Source of the DNA: Enterococcus haemoperoxidus ATCC BAA-382
GTDB taxonomy: Bacteria > Bacillota > Bacilli > Lactobacillales > Enterococcaceae
Reading direction: 5' to 3'
Assembly: GCF_000407165.1 (NCBI RefSeq)
Contig: NZ_KE136479.1
Coordinates: 445,464 to 509,463, forward strand
Length of the DNA: 64,000 bases
Part shown: positions 55,401-64,000 of the stretch, one piece after another
Numbering within the stretch: position 1 is the stretch's first letter
Layout: every line of letters starts with the position of its first letter
Program-made: the position numbers and the translations under genes
The notes under the pieces: model-generated
Told to the model about the DNA's origin: nothing
The model's input: the letters and a program-made list of their open reading frames with translations, nothing else
Databases searched by the model: none

Positions 55401-56545
55401 AAAAGCCCTCCCAAAGCAATTGGTTTTCAGGATTATTAGCATTACTGTTTGCCTTGTTGCTATTTTTCAATGCTAATTCATCTGGGAATATATCGAATAT
55501 GTCTGGTACAAACCAAGTTTATGATGAAATGCTTTATAATATACCGGTTCAAGTAGAGTATGATCAAGCCAAATATTTTGTTTCTGGTTATGAAGAAACC
55601 GTGAACGTCCATTTAAGCAGCGCAAATCGAATTCAATTGAATTTAGAATCAAATGAAGATACTAGAAATTTTCAAGTAGTTGCTGATTTAACTAAAACAC
55701 CGCTTGGTACTTCGGAAATTCAATTAAGAGTTAAAGGATTAAGTACAGCTGTAACTGCTGAGATCGAACCAAAAACAATCACTGTAACAGTTGAGAAAAA
55801 AGTAACAAAATCATTTGACGTAGAGGCCCAATTGCCAGAATCAATCGAAGCTGAAGGCTATAAAGTAGAGAAAATTTCAGTAAGTCCTAAAACAGTGGAA
55901 ATCACGACGGGAGAAGAGACGGCTAAAGCAATCTCTCGTGTCATTGCTCCACTATCAAATGTCAAACAATCTGTTGATACAATCAAACAAACGGTCAACG
56001 TCCAAGCAATTGATAGTAAAGGACAAGTGTTAAGTATTGAAAATCCGGCGCCTCAAGTAAAAGTTGTCGTTGACTTAACATTACCTTCAAAAGAAGTTGG
56101 ACTGACAATCAGCCCAACAGGATCACCGCCTTCAGGTGTTGAGCATTTTACATTTAATCTTTCGGAGCAAAAAGTTGAAATTAGAGGGACAAAATCAGTT
56201 TTAGACGCAATCGATACAATAGAATTACCTGTTGATGTGACGAATATAAAGTCATCAACTAAACAAAAAATAAAGATTCCAACAAACTCAGAGTACATTG
56301 TTTCACCTGAGGAAGTAGAAGTGACAATCAATCCAGTCTTTGCTGGTTCCGATACAAGTTACTCTGAAACGACCGGACAAAGCACGACAACATCTTATTC
56401 AAGTCAAGTGTTGCCACCACCGTTACCGTCCAGTGAAAGACCGATAAGTTCTTCAAGTACAACAAGTTCGTCAAGTTCGACAAGTACTGAGAGTACTACC
56501 GAAGATAATCTAGAAAACGGGAGTAGTTCAGTTCCTGCAAGTTAA
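55397..56545 (+). CDS. cdaR: CdaA regulator CdaR (YbbR domains)
   Basis: A 382-residue protein with one N-terminal helix (WFSGLLALLFALLLFFNANS) and an extracytoplasmic part built of about three to four YbbR repeats (e.g. YNIPVQVEYDQAKYFVSGYE, FDVEAQLPESIEAEGYKV). It modulates CdaA. The last 65 residues are a Ser/Thr/Pro low-complexity tail (from about 318), longer than in Bacillus and likely disordered in the wall. The ATG overlaps the cdaA stop. Confidence 0.94.
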   Translation: MKKPSQSNWFSGLLALLFALLLFFNANSSGNISNMSGTNQVYDEMLYNIPVQVEYDQAKYFVSGYEETVNVHLSSANRIQLNLESNEDTRNFQVVADLTKTPLGTSEIQLRVKGLSTAVTAEIEPKTITVTVEKKVTKSFDVEAQLPESIEAEGYKVEKISVSPKTVEITTGEETAKAISRVIAPLSNVKQSVDTIKQTVNVQAIDSKGQVLSIENPAPQVKVVVDLTLPSKEVGLTISPTGSPPSGVEHFTFNLSEQKVEIRGTKSVLDAIDTIELPVDVTNIKSSTKQKIKIPTNSEYIVSPEEVEVTINPVFAGSDTSYSETTGQSTTTSYSSQVLPPPLPSSERPISSSSTTSSSSSTSTESTTEDNLENGSSSVPAS

Positions 56546-56635
56546 AGTAGATTGACCTAAGAAAATCAGTTATTCCTATGTGGGTTACTTAGTAGAATAA
56601 CGGATGATATCTTAGTAAGTAGAAGGAGAGTTATG

Positions 56636-57991
56636 ATGGGTAAATATTTTGGAACAGATGGTGTTAGAGGAATTGCAAATAAGGAACTAACACCAGAATT
56701 AGCATTTAAATTGGGCCGTTTCGGCGGATATGTATTAAGTCAACATGAAGATTCTACACGCCGACCAAGAGTTTTAGTAGGACGTGACACACGTATTTCA
56801 GGTCAGTTACTAGAGCAAGCCTTAATTTCAGGACTTTTGTCTGTAGGAATCGAAGTATTTCAATTAGGCGTTATTTCAACACCAGGAGTTGCTTACTTAA
56901 CAAGATTACAAAAAGCATCGGCCGGTGTCATGATTTCAGCTTCTCATAATCCAGCAGAAGATAACGGCATTAAGTTCTTTGGTTCAGATGGATTTAAATT
57001 AGTAGATGATCAAGAACTTGAAATTGAAGCATTACTAGATGCACCAGAAGACAATTTACCTCGTCCTTCTGCTGAAGGCTTAGGTACGTTAGATGAATTT
57101 CCAGAAGGATTATTGAAATACTCTCAATTCTTAGTACAAACAATTCCAGGAGATTTATCTGGTTTGACTGTTTGTATTGATGCGGCAAATGGAGCAACAG
57201 CAACTTCTGTCAATCGTTTATTCGCAGATTTAGAAACTGATTTTTATACAATGGGGACAAGTCCTAATGGGTTGAACATCAATGATGGTGTTGGCTCTAC
57301 TCATCCTGAAAAATTAGCTGAAATGGTTGTTGAAAAAGGTGCTGACGCAGGGCTTGCATTTGATGGTGACGGTGATCGAATCATTGCAGTTGATGAGTTA
57401 GGGAATATTGTTGATGGAGATAAGATCATGTTTATCTGTGCAAAATACCTTGCTGAAAAGAACCGTTTGAAAAAAGATACGATCGTTACAACCGTTATGA
57501 GTAATCTAGGTTTCAGAAAAGCGGTAGAAGCAGCTGGAATGAAAGACGTGATCACTCAAGTTGGGGATCGTTATGTTGTTGAAGAAATGCGTAAAAATGA
57601 TTATAATTTTGGTGGAGAACAATCAGGACATATGATTTTCTTGGATTACAATACAACTGGTGATGGGATGCTTTCAGGTATTCAGTTATTGAATGTCATG
57701 AAACAAACAGGGAAAAAATTATCTGAGTTAGCTTCAGAGTTGACTGTTTATCCACAAAAATTAGTGAATATTCGGGTAACAGATAAACATGGGGCAATGG
57801 ATGTTCCTGCAATCAAAGAAGTTGTTGAATTAATGGAAGCAGAAATGAATGGCGATGGCCGTATTTTAGTTCGTCCTTCTGGGACAGAGCCTTTATTACG
57901 TGTGATGGCTGAAGCTCCAACACAAGAAAAAGTGGATTACTATGTAGATAAAATTGCTGATGTCGTGAAATCTGAGATTGGTATAGGCTAA
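56636..57991 (+). CDS. glmM: Phosphoglucosamine mutase
   Basis: A 451-residue mutase converting glucosamine-6-P to glucosamine-1-P for UDP-GlcNAc. [15 protein letters not shown] starts the protein; the phosphoserine loop is [20 protein letters not shown], the metal loop is [14 protein letters not shown], and the phosphate-binding end is [15 protein letters not shown] 56636 has AAGGAG 7 bases upstream; ATG 56633 is an alternative. In other Firmicutes GlmM binds and inhibits CdaA, tying c-di-AMP to wall precursor supply. GlmS, the preceding enzyme, is encoded at the window end. Confidence 0.97.
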   Translation: MGKYFGTDGVRGIANKELTPELAFKLGRFGGYVLSQHEDSTRRPRVLVGRDTRISGQLLEQALISGLLSVGIEVFQLGVISTPGVAYLTRLQKASAGVMISASHNPAEDNGIKFFGSDGFKLVDDQELEIEALLDAPEDNLPRPSAEGLGTLDEFPEGLLKYSQFLVQTIPGDLSGLTVCIDAANGATATSVNRLFADLETDFYTMGTSPNGLNINDGVGSTHPEKLAEMVVEKGADAGLAFDGDGDRIIAVDELGNIVDGDKIMFICAKYLAEKNRLKKDTIVTTVMSNLGFRKAVEAAGMKDVITQVGDRYVVEEMRKNDYNFGGEQSGHMIFLDYNTTGDGMLSGIQLLNVMKQTGKKLSELASELTVYPQKLVNIRVTDKHGAMDVPAIKEVVELMEAEMNGDGRILVRPSGTEPLLRVMAEAPTQEKVDYYVDKIADVVKSEIGIG

Positions 57992-58005
57992 TAAAAAATG
58001 ATTGG

Positions 58006-58046
58006 AATGACCTGTATGCATGGAAACATGTATACGGGTTATTTTT
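58006..58046 (+). terminator. Terminator after glmM
   Basis: A 17-bp stem (58006-58022 with 58027-58043, three G-U pairs) closes a GAAA loop; a short T-run follows. Confidence 0.8.
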
Positions 58047-58102
58047 CTGGTCGAAAAAACGAATAATGATTGGTATATCTTGATGATTGTTCGATAATAT
58101 TA

Positions 58103-58131
58103 TTGACAGAATAAACAGAAAAAGGTACTAT
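58103..58131 (+). promoter_or_regulatory. Promoter of the DUF62-ECF operon
   Basis: TTGACA (58103-58108) and TACTAT (58126-58131) are spaced 17 bases. The leader of about 85 bases is too short for most riboswitches and I see no known aptamer. Confidence 0.7.
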
Positions 58132-58220
58132 GTTTGAGAATTGATAGGGAAATAAATCAGGATACAGCCTATTTTTTCACAAAAAATGATAGATAGAAAT
58201 AGTCAGAGAGGAGCAATAAG

Positions 58221-59078
58221 ATGGGAAACCATTTAGTTTTGCAAACAGATTTTGGACTTGGCGACGGGGCAGTAAGTGCGATGTATGGTGTCGCTCATAT
58301 GGTAAGTGATGAGATCATCATTGGCGATTTGACCCATGAAATTCCTCCTTATGATATTTGGGCGGCGTCTTATCGTCTGTATCAAACAGTAAAATATTGG
58401 CCCAAAGGAACTGTTTTTGTTTCTGTTGTTGATCCTGGTGTAGGAAGTACAAGGCGAAGTATCGTAGCAAAAACCAAGTCTGGACATTATATCATTACGC
58501 CGGATAATGGATCTTTAACACATATTTCCCATTATCAAGGAATCAAAGAGATACGGTCGATCGATGAAGTAACAAGCCGCTTACCTCATTCAGAAGAAAG
58601 TCACACGTTTCATGGCAGGGATATTTATGCTTATAATGGGGCGCGTTTGGCTAGTGGTGAGATTTCGTTTGAAGAACTTGGCAGTATTGTTGGGATCGAT
58701 TCCATCAAAGTATTGCCATTGATCGAAGCGAAGCATAATGAACATATTTTAGAAGGAAGTATTGATGTTTTAGATATTCGTTTTGGTTCTTTATGGACAA
58801 ATATTCCCTTGGCATTTATGAAAGATGAAAAGATTATGCATGGGGATCAATTACAAGTAACAATTTATCATCAAGGGAAAAAAGTGTACCAAAATATTAT
58901 GAAATTTGCTAAATCTTTCGCAGATGTGAATATTGGTGAACCTTTAGTTTATGTGAATTCATTGGTAAATATTGGGGTAGCAGTCAATCAGGATTCGTTT
59001 TCTAAACTGTATCATATTGGTACGGGAACAGACTGGACGATCCAGTTAAGAAAAGCACCGAAGATCATTTTTGAATAG
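58221..59078 (+). CDS. SAM hydroxide adenosyltransferase (DUF62)
   Basis: A 285-residue member of the SAM-dependent chlorinase/fluorinase fold. [20 protein letters not shown] at the start, [22 protein letters not shown] and TFHGRDIYA form the active site. The Asp-Arg-His triad of hydroxide-adding members is compatible with the Asp in TDFG, Arg in STRRSIV and His in TFHGRD; these enzymes split SAM into adenosine and methionine. It is co-transcribed with an ECF transporter 11 bases downstream, hinting at a purine- or methionine-linked role. AGAGGAG precedes the ATG. Confidence 0.9.
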   Translation: MGNHLVLQTDFGLGDGAVSAMYGVAHMVSDEIIIGDLTHEIPPYDIWAASYRLYQTVKYWPKGTVFVSVVDPGVGSTRRSIVAKTKSGHYIITPDNGSLTHISHYQGIKEIRSIDEVTSRLPHSEESHTFHGRDIYAYNGARLASGEISFEELGSIVGIDSIKVLPLIEAKHNEHILEGSIDVLDIRFGSLWTNIPLAFMKDEKIMHGDQLQVTIYHQGKKVYQNIMKFAKSFADVNIGEPLVYVNSLVNIGVAVNQDSFSKLYHIGTGTDWTIQLRKAPKIIFE

Positions 59079-59089
59079 GAGTGGGAAAT

Positions 59090-59641
59090 ATGAAAAAAGA
59101 TTTTTCAGTAAAAACAATTGTAGCAATCGGCATTGGATCAGCGGTGTTTGTTATTTTAGGTCGATTTGTGGTGATTCCAACAGGATTTCCCAATACAAAC
59201 TTAGAAACAGCTTATCCGTTTTTAGCACTAATTTCTGTTATTTTTGGACCTGTTGCAGGCGGTTTGATTGGCCTAATTGGTCATACGCTAAAAGATTTTA
59301 CAACGTATGGCAGTGCATGGTGGAGTTGGATCATTTGTTCTGGTATTATAGGAGTGATCTATGGTTTTGCAGGGAGAAAAATCGATCTTCAACATGGCGA
59401 ATTCAATAAAAAAGACATTATTTATTTTAATATTTATCAAGTGATTGGAAATGTTGTAGTTTGGGGTTTGATTGCACCGACATTAGATGTGTTGATTTAC
59501 AGTGAACCAGCTAGTAAAGTATACACACAAGGCGTGATTGCTGTTGTATTAAACATTATTGCAGTAGGGATCATCGGAACATTGTTGATGGCAGCTTATG
59601 CTGCTACGCGAACTAAAAAAGGGAGTTTAACAAAAGATTGA
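59090..59641 (+). CDS. ECF transporter substrate-binding (S) component, UPF0397 type
   Basis: A 183-residue membrane protein with about five to six helices. [20 protein letters not shown] and [20 protein letters not shown] match the UPF0397/ECF S-component pattern. It captures a vitamin-like substrate and works with the EcfA and EcfT proteins that follow. Annotations of this family as riboflavin or cobalamin transporters vary; the DUF62 neighbour points to a SAM- or adenosine-related ligand, but nothing in the sequence decides. ATG 59090 has AGGAG 8 bases upstream. Confidence 0.88.
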   Translation: MKKDFSVKTIVAIGIGSAVFVILGRFVVIPTGFPNTNLETAYPFLALISVIFGPVAGGLIGLIGHTLKDFTTYGSAWWSWIICSGIIGVIYGFAGRKIDLQHGEFNKKDIIYFNIYQVIGNVVVWGLIAPTLDVLIYSEPASKVYTQGVIAVVLNIIAVGIIGTLLMAAYAATRTKKGSLTKD

Positions 59642-59774
59642 TTATGTAGTAAAATGAAACTAGTACAAATATAATTTCTGAAATAAAATTAAGGGCGAGA
59701 AAAAGCAAGCTTGATTTTCAAAGCGTACCAGCCTTTTCTTGTTCTTTTTTACATAGAATGAGGGAGCGTCATCG

Positions 59775-61484
59775 ATGAAAAAACCACTGATAACTTTTGA
59801 CAATTTTACTTTCCAATATCATAGTCAGGCGGAACCTACATTACACACTATTGATTTAACGATCTATGAAGGGGAGAAAGTCTTGATCGTAGGGCCGAGC
59901 GGTAGTGGTAAATCGACTTTTGCACAATGTATCAATGGATTGATTCCTTATAGCTATGAAGGGGAAATAACAGGAAATGTAACGATCCGTGATAAAGAAT
60001 TAACAAAGACCAGTCTATTTGATTTATCTTTTGACGTTGGAACAGTTTTACAAGATACAGATGGTCAGTTTATCGGATTAACAGTGGGAGAAGATGTTGC
60101 GTTTGCTTTAGAAAATGATGAAGTATCGCAAAGTAAGATGAAAGAGGAAGTCGATCATTGGACTAAAATCGTTGAATTGAATGATTTTTTACAGCATCGA
60201 CCACAAGATTTGTCTGGCGGACAAAAACAGAGAGTATCGATGGCTGGTGTTTTGATAGATGAGGCACCGATTTTGGTATTTGATGAGCCACTAGCTAATC
60301 TTGATCCTAAAGCAGGCAAAGAAACGATTGGGTTGATTGAAGAAATCCATCAAAAGACGAAAACCACTATTTTGATTATTGAGCATCGCTTAGAAGATGT
60401 TTTATATCGTTCTGTGGATCGTGTGATCGTGTTTAATGATGGACGAGTTGTCGCAGATTTACCAGCAGATGAGCTACTAAAAACGAATATATTATCGGAA
60501 CAAGGGATTCGAGAACCTCTTTATATAACAGCGATGAAATATGCTGGCGTGGATTTAGAAACGGTTGAGCATTTAGCTGACATTGAAAAAGTTCAAGCAC
60601 CAAACTTGAAAGTACAAATGGAAAAATGGATGAACAAACAATCTCAAGCGATAGCGCAAGAAACGTTACAACCATTATTGGAATTGGAAAATATTACGTA
60701 CCAATATAACCGAAATGATCGATCTGTTCTAAAGGATGTTTCGGTTACATTCAATCGTGGAGAAATGCTGAGCATTGTTGGGAAAAATGGTGCCGGTAAA
60801 TCCACTTTAAGTAAAGCTATTTGTGGATTTGTTACACCGCAATCAGGAAAAATGAGTTGGTTAGGACAAGATTTTACTCAGTTTTCTATTAAAGAACGAG
60901 CAGATAAGATTGGCTTTGTCATGCAAAATCCTAATCAAATGATTTCAAAGAAAATGATTTTTGACGAAGTTGCTTTAGGTTTGATCTTGAAAGGAACGCC
61001 AAAAGCAGAGATAAGCGAACGTGTTGAACATGTTTTAAAAATATGTGGTCTATATTCGTTTCGTCATTGGCCGATTTCAGCACTTAGTTTTGGTCAAAAA
61101 AAACGAGTCACGATTGCGGCAATTTTAGTTTTAGAACCTGAAATGATTATTTTAGATGAACCAACAGCAGGTCAAGATTTTAAGCATTATACTGAAATGA
61201 TGACCTTTTTAGAAAAGCTAAATGACTTGGGTGTAACAATTGCTATGATTACTCATGATATGCATTTAATGTTGGAATATACAAATCGTGCAATTGTTTT
61301 GTATGATGGCAAAATTCTCGCAGATACAACACCAGTTAAAGTGTTGACGGATTCTCAATTAGTGGAACGTGCTTCATTGAAAGAAACAAGTTTATTTACT
61401 TTTGCGCAACATCTAGGTATGAAAGAGCCGTTTTTGTTTACAGAAAGCTTTATGGCTTATGATCAGGAGGTGCGTTTGAAATGA
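59775..61484 (+). CDS. ECF transporter ATPase, two fused nucleotide-binding domains
   Basis: A 569-residue protein with two ABC domains in one chain. Domain 1: Walker A GPSGSGKST, signature LSGGQKQRVSMAG, Walker B ILVFDEPLANLDP. Domain 2 from about 300: Walker A GKNGAGKST, signature LSFGQKKRVTIAA (divergent SFGQ), Walker B MIILDEPTAGQD. It replaces the separate EcfA1/EcfA2 pair. The last codons overlap ecfT by 4 bases. The 133-base gap before it contains an imperfect hairpin but no strong terminator. Confidence 0.95.
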   Translation: MKKPLITFDNFTFQYHSQAEPTLHTIDLTIYEGEKVLIVGPSGSGKSTFAQCINGLIPYSYEGEITGNVTIRDKELTKTSLFDLSFDVGTVLQDTDGQFIGLTVGEDVAFALENDEVSQSKMKEEVDHWTKIVELNDFLQHRPQDLSGGQKQRVSMAGVLIDEAPILVFDEPLANLDPKAGKETIGLIEEIHQKTKTTILIIEHRLEDVLYRSVDRVIVFNDGRVVADLPADELLKTNILSEQGIREPLYITAMKYAGVDLETVEHLADIEKVQAPNLKVQMEKWMNKQSQAIAQETLQPLLELENITYQYNRNDRSVLKDVSVTFNRGEMLSIVGKNGAGKSTLSKAICGFVTPQSGKMSWLGQDFTQFSIKERADKIGFVMQNPNQMISKKMIFDEVALGLILKGTPKAEISERVEHVLKICGLYSFRHWPISALSFGQKKRVTIAAILVLEPEMIILDEPTAGQDFKHYTEMMTFLEKLNDLGVTIAMITHDMHLMLEYTNRAIVLYDGKILADTTPVKVLTDSQLVERASLKETSLFTFAQHLGMKEPFLFTESFMAYDQEVRLK

Positions 61485-62314
61485 ATGAACATCAAATGTT
61501 AGGCTATATTCCTGATAGTACAATGATTCATAAATTGAATGGAACGGCTAAATTGATTTTTTTGATTCTGTTGTCGGTTGCTTGTATGACAACGTATGAT
61601 ACCCGTTTCTTGATGGGGATGACGCTATTTTCATTGGTTTTATTTAAGCTATCACACATTAAGTGGCACCAAATTTCATTTGTTGTAAAATTTATTTTTG
61701 TGTTTTCGTTACTGAACATTATTGCGGTGTATCTATTTTCGCCCGAATATGGAGTAGATTTATACCATTCTAGAACCGTCATTTGGGAAGGGATAGGTCG
61801 TTTTACATTAACACAAGAGCAACTGTTTTATGAATTTAATTTAGTTTTAAAATATTTTTGTACGATACCGTTGGTGCTGATTTTTCTATTGACGACCAAC
61901 CCAAGTGAGTTTGCGTCCAGTTTAAATCGGATCGGTGTTAGCTATAAAATCAGTTATGCTGTAGCATTGGCCATTCGGTATATTCCAGATATTCAAGAAG
62001 ATTTTGTCAATATCTCTTTAGCACAGCAAGCACGTGGCTTTGAGATGTCTAAAAAAGGTAAACTAACACAACGATTGAAAGGAACAGCCCAAATTGTTTT
62101 TCCATTGATACTCTCTAGCTTAGATCGAATTGAAACAATCAGCACAGCGATGGAATTGCGTCGTTTTGGGGAAAAAAAGAAAAGAACATGGTATGCTGAA
62201 CGACCTTTTCATACCTCTGATTTTATTGTTATTGGATTCGCTATTTTATTGACTGTTTTAAGTTTTGCTTTATTCAAAGTCAATGGCGGTAGATTTTATA
62301 ATCCTTTTAATTAA
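61481..62314 (+). CDS. ECF transporter energy-coupling protein EcfT
   Basis: A 277-residue membrane protein with five to six helices. The coupling motifs that dock on the ATPases are AQQARGFEMSKKG (A-R-G) and STAMELRRFGEKKKR (second A-x-E-x-R-x-x-G). The family start IHKLNGTAKLIFLILLSVA is present. It completes a dedicated group I ECF system with the preceding genes. The ATG overlaps the ATPase stop, with AGGAGG inside that gene's end. Confidence 0.94.
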   Translation: MNEHQMLGYIPDSTMIHKLNGTAKLIFLILLSVACMTTYDTRFLMGMTLFSLVLFKLSHIKWHQISFVVKFIFVFSLLNIIAVYLFSPEYGVDLYHSRTVIWEGIGRFTLTQEQLFYEFNLVLKYFCTIPLVLIFLLTTNPSEFASSLNRIGVSYKISYAVALAIRYIPDIQEDFVNISLAQQARGFEMSKKGKLTQRLKGTAQIVFPLILSSLDRIETISTAMELRRFGEKKKRTWYAERPFHTSDFIVIGFAILLTVLSFALFKVNGGRFYNPFN

Positions 62315-62380
62315 CACTATTTGAAGAGATTGTGGCGAGAATCGTTGCTTTTGCTCCAATGTTTTATTCGAATTCTATAT

Positions 62381-62423
62381 GGTTGGGATATGACTCGCAG
62401 AGTTATGGCCCAATCATTTTTTT
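62381..62423 (+). terminator. Terminator after ecfT
   Basis: GGTTGGGATATGACTC (62381-62396) pairs with GAGTTATGGCCCAATC (62400-62415), one mismatch and G-U pairs, followed by seven T. Confidence 0.85.
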
Positions 62424-62467
62424 ATCTTTTTTTTGACTAGACCAATTTAGAGTTTTTGATAAAAGTG

Positions 62468-62497
62468 TTGACACATATATAGGGTTCGTTGTATGAT
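62468..62497 (+). promoter_or_regulatory. Promoter of glmS
   Basis: TTGACA (62468-62473) and TATGAT (62492-62497) are spaced 18 bases. Transcription would start about 50 bases before the ribozyme. Confidence 0.7.
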
Positions 62498-62550
62498 TAA
62501 TCCAGTTTCTATTTGAAAAAATATAAAGGAGGTTGGTTAGACCAATATGG

Positions 62551-62730
62551 AATAGCGCCAGGCCTGAGTATTCAGGTGACGAGGAAAGAGCTTATCGAAA
62601 GATTCGGCGGATAGCTCTAGGGACTGCACTCTATAAGTTGGAAAGAAAAAATAATTGCAAAATTATAACAAAAATTCAACTATGCAGAATAGAAACCTAT
62701 GATAAAGATTTGGGGAAATAGAATGTGCTT
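62551..62730 (+). ncRNA. glmS ribozyme (glucosamine-6-phosphate-activated self-cleaving leader)
   Basis: The sequence AGCGCCAGGCCTGAGTATTC, then AGGTGACGAGG, then TTATCGAAAGATTCGGCGGA matches the glmS ribozyme core. The predicted cleavage site is between A62554 and G62555. P1 forms from CCTGA/TCAGG, P2 from AGAGCT and TAGCTCT around 62588-62617. P3 pairs CTGCA near 62625 with TGCAG near 62683, and a P4 stem follows. Glucosamine-6-phosphate acts as the cofactor that cleaves the mRNA and lowers GlmS synthesis. A 62-codon frame that overlaps it is spurious. Confidence 0.95.
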
Positions 62731-62847
62731 GGAATAAAAAATACGAAGTCTGTTAAATAAAAATGACGAAAACATATTTTTTATCGATCCGCTTCTTTTT
62801 TCTTGAGCAATGACCTAAGACAATTGAGAAAGTAGGAAATGAATAGT

Positions 62848-64000
62848 ATGTGTGGAATCGTAGGAATTATTGGTAAAGAGAATGCAACAGATATTTTAGT
62901 CCAAGGATTAGAAAAATTGGAATATAGAGGATATGATTCTGCTGGAATTTTTGTAACTGGAAAAAATACAGAAGATCATTTAGTAAAATCGTTAGGAAGA
63001 ATCGCTGATCTACAGCGTAAACTCAGCCCAGAAGTTCAAGGTACAGTGGGAATTGGCCATACACGTTGGGCAACTCATGGAAAACCAAGTGAAAGAAATG
63101 CCCATCCTCATACATCAAGCAATCACCAATTTATTTTGGTACACAATGGTGTGATCGAAAATTTTGATGAAATAAAACAGGAATTTCTTCAAAATAAGCA
63201 ACTGGAGGGCGAGACTGATACGGAAATCGCGGTTCATTTGATCGAGTATTTTGCAGAAGCTGGAATGACAACCAAAGAAGCGTTTAAAAAAGCTTTAACA
63301 GTGATTAAAGGCTCGTATGCATTTGCGTTGATCGACAAAATTAATCCAGATACAATTTATGTCGCTAAAAATAAAAGTCCATTATTGATTGGTTTAGGTG
63401 ATGGGTTTAATGTTATTTGTAGTGATGCGATGGCGATGCTTGCGGAAACAAATCATTTTGTTGAAATTGCGGACGGTGAAATAGTGATCGTCAAAGCTGA
63501 TAAGATAGAGATCGAAGATGAACAAGGTAATTTAGTTTATCGTGAGTCATATGAAGCTCAATTAGATTTAAGTGACATTGAAAAAGGGACATATCCGTAT
63601 TATATGCTAAAAGAAATTGATGATCAGCCAACGGTTATGCGCCGAATTAGTCAGGAGTATACGAATACACTTGGCGATGCTGTAATTGATGAAAAAATCA
63701 TCGAAAAAATAACGGACAGTGATCGTATCTATATCGTTGCTTGTGGGACTAGCTATAATGCTGGTTGGGTTGGCAAAGCACTTCTTGAAAGGATGACTCA
63801 TATACCAGTTGAAGTTCATCTTTCAAGTGAATTTGGCTATAATATGCCGTTATTATCTGAAAAACCATTTTTTATTTTCTTAAGTCAAAGTGGAGAAACA
63901 GCTGACAGTCGTCAGGTATTGGTGCAAACCAATGAACTTGGTTTGCCATCACTGACACTAACAAATGTAGCCGGATCTACTTTATCTAGAGAAGCCGACT
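62848..64000 (+). CDS. glmS: Glutamine-fructose-6-phosphate aminotransferase (3' part outside window)
   Basis: The first 384 codons of GlmS, about 600 residues in full. [20 protein letters not shown] supplies the N-terminal catalytic Cys; [19 protein letters not shown] and VHNGVIENF bind glutamine. The isomerase domain begins before [20 protein letters not shown] and [12 protein letters not shown]. The enzyme makes glucosamine-6-P from fructose-6-P and glutamine. In-frame ATG 62839 exists, but only ATG 62848 leaves Cys at position 1 after processing; AGTAGG lies 11 bases upstream. It is controlled by the ribozyme in its leader. Confidence 0.97.
   Translation, partial: MCGIVGIIGKENATDILVQGLEKLEYRGYDSAGIFVTGKNTEDHLVKSLGRIADLQRKLSPEVQGTVGIGHTRWATHGKPSERNAHPHTSSNHQFILVHNGVIENFDEIKQEFLQNKQLEGETDTEIAVHLIEYFAEAGMTTKEAFKKALTVIKGSYAFALIDKINPDTIYVAKNKSPLLIGLGDGFNVICSDAMAMLAETNHFVEIADGEIVIVKADKIEIEDEQGNLVYRESYEAQLDLSDIEKGTYPYYMLKEIDDQPTVMRRISQEYTNTLGDAVIDEKIIEKITDSDRIYIVACGTSYNAGWVGKALLERMTHIPVEVHLSSEFGYNMPLLSEKPFFIFLSQSGETADSRQVLVQTNELGLPSLTLTNVAGSTLSREAD

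Noticed and set aside
55115-55414. 99-codon minus-strand frame opposite cdaA
   Set aside because: It lies antisense to the conserved cyclase domain, has no ribosome site, and has a composition typical of a shadow frame.
59071-59409. 112-codon frame overlapping the ECF S component
   Set aside because: The overlapping frame 59090-59641 gives a clear membrane S component with a good ribosome site; this one is rich in Cys, Trp and Arg, like a shadow frame.
62533-62721. 62-codon ORF before glmS
   Set aside because: It lies within the glmS ribozyme, whose conserved core explains the sequence; the coding potential is incidental.

Overview
The window looks like the chromosome of an Enterococcus close to E. 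faecalis. Gene order flavodoxin - map - yihY - epaA...epaR - variable polysaccharide genes - gdpD - miaA - hflX - glnR - glnA - cdaA - cdaR - glmM - ECF transporter - glmS matches, from memory, the Epa (enterococcal polysaccharide antigen) neighbourhood of E. faecalis. Low GC, strong AGGAGG ribosome sites, a glmS ribozyme and a GlnR box all fit a Firmicute of the Lactobacillales.

Layout. 1-2.6 kb: the end of an M29 aminopeptidase, a TetR regulator and a flavodoxin. 2.6-4.8 kb: an unexplained leader with a 29-codon mini-ORF, then map and yihY. 4.9-26.6 kb: eighteen collinear genes that can be assigned to epaA-epaR: the WecA-type initiator, three GT2 rhamnosyltransferase-like enzymes, the four dTDP-rhamnose genes, a GacI/GacJ-like pair with a small membrane carrier, the EpaLM ABC exporter, two giant modular glycosyltransferases, two membrane enzymes and a priming sugar transferase. 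26.7-42.3 kb: a variable, AT-rich decoration cluster with GT4 and GT2 enzymes, a Wzz-like protein, an EpsG-like polymerase, a secreted GH25 lysozyme with exact 76-residue repeats, a Wzx flippase, and a compact cassette of LicD, a cytidylyltransferase fused to a CobD/HisC-like PLP enzyme, a DUF1015 protein and an opine dehydrogenase. An epimerase and a GT-C-like membrane protein close it.

42.4-45.4 kb: gdpD-miaA-hflX behind their own promoter. 45.5-46.8 kb: a decayed DUF6056-like membrane gene. 46.9-48.9 kb: glnRA with a perfect GlnR box. 49-50.5 kb: a Fur-box-linked monooxygenase and an unknown protein. 50.6-54.4 kb: a pyruvate:ferredoxin/flavodoxin oxidoreductase preceded by a Rex-like palindrome. 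54.5-58 kb: cdaA-cdaR-glmM. 58.1-62.3 kb: a DUF62 SAM hydrolase with a complete ECF transporter. 62.4-64 kb: the glmS ribozyme and the start of glmS.

How the genes work together. The epa core should make and export a rhamnan. The variable cluster has its own priming, flipping and polymerising functions and probably builds the strain-specific decoration. The best candidate for something undescribed is the 34.6-39.6 kb cassette. From domain content I propose serine -> phosphoserine (DUF1015, SerK-like) -> phosphoethanolamine (CobD-like half) -> CDP-activated form (LicC/PntC-like half) -> transfer to glycan (LicD), possibly with N-carboxyalkylation of the amine by the opine dehydrogenase. GlmM and GlmS feed UDP-GlcNAc to the same envelope pathways. 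The flavodoxin is a plausible electron partner of the oxidoreductase. All functions are inferred from sequence motifs; no database search was run.
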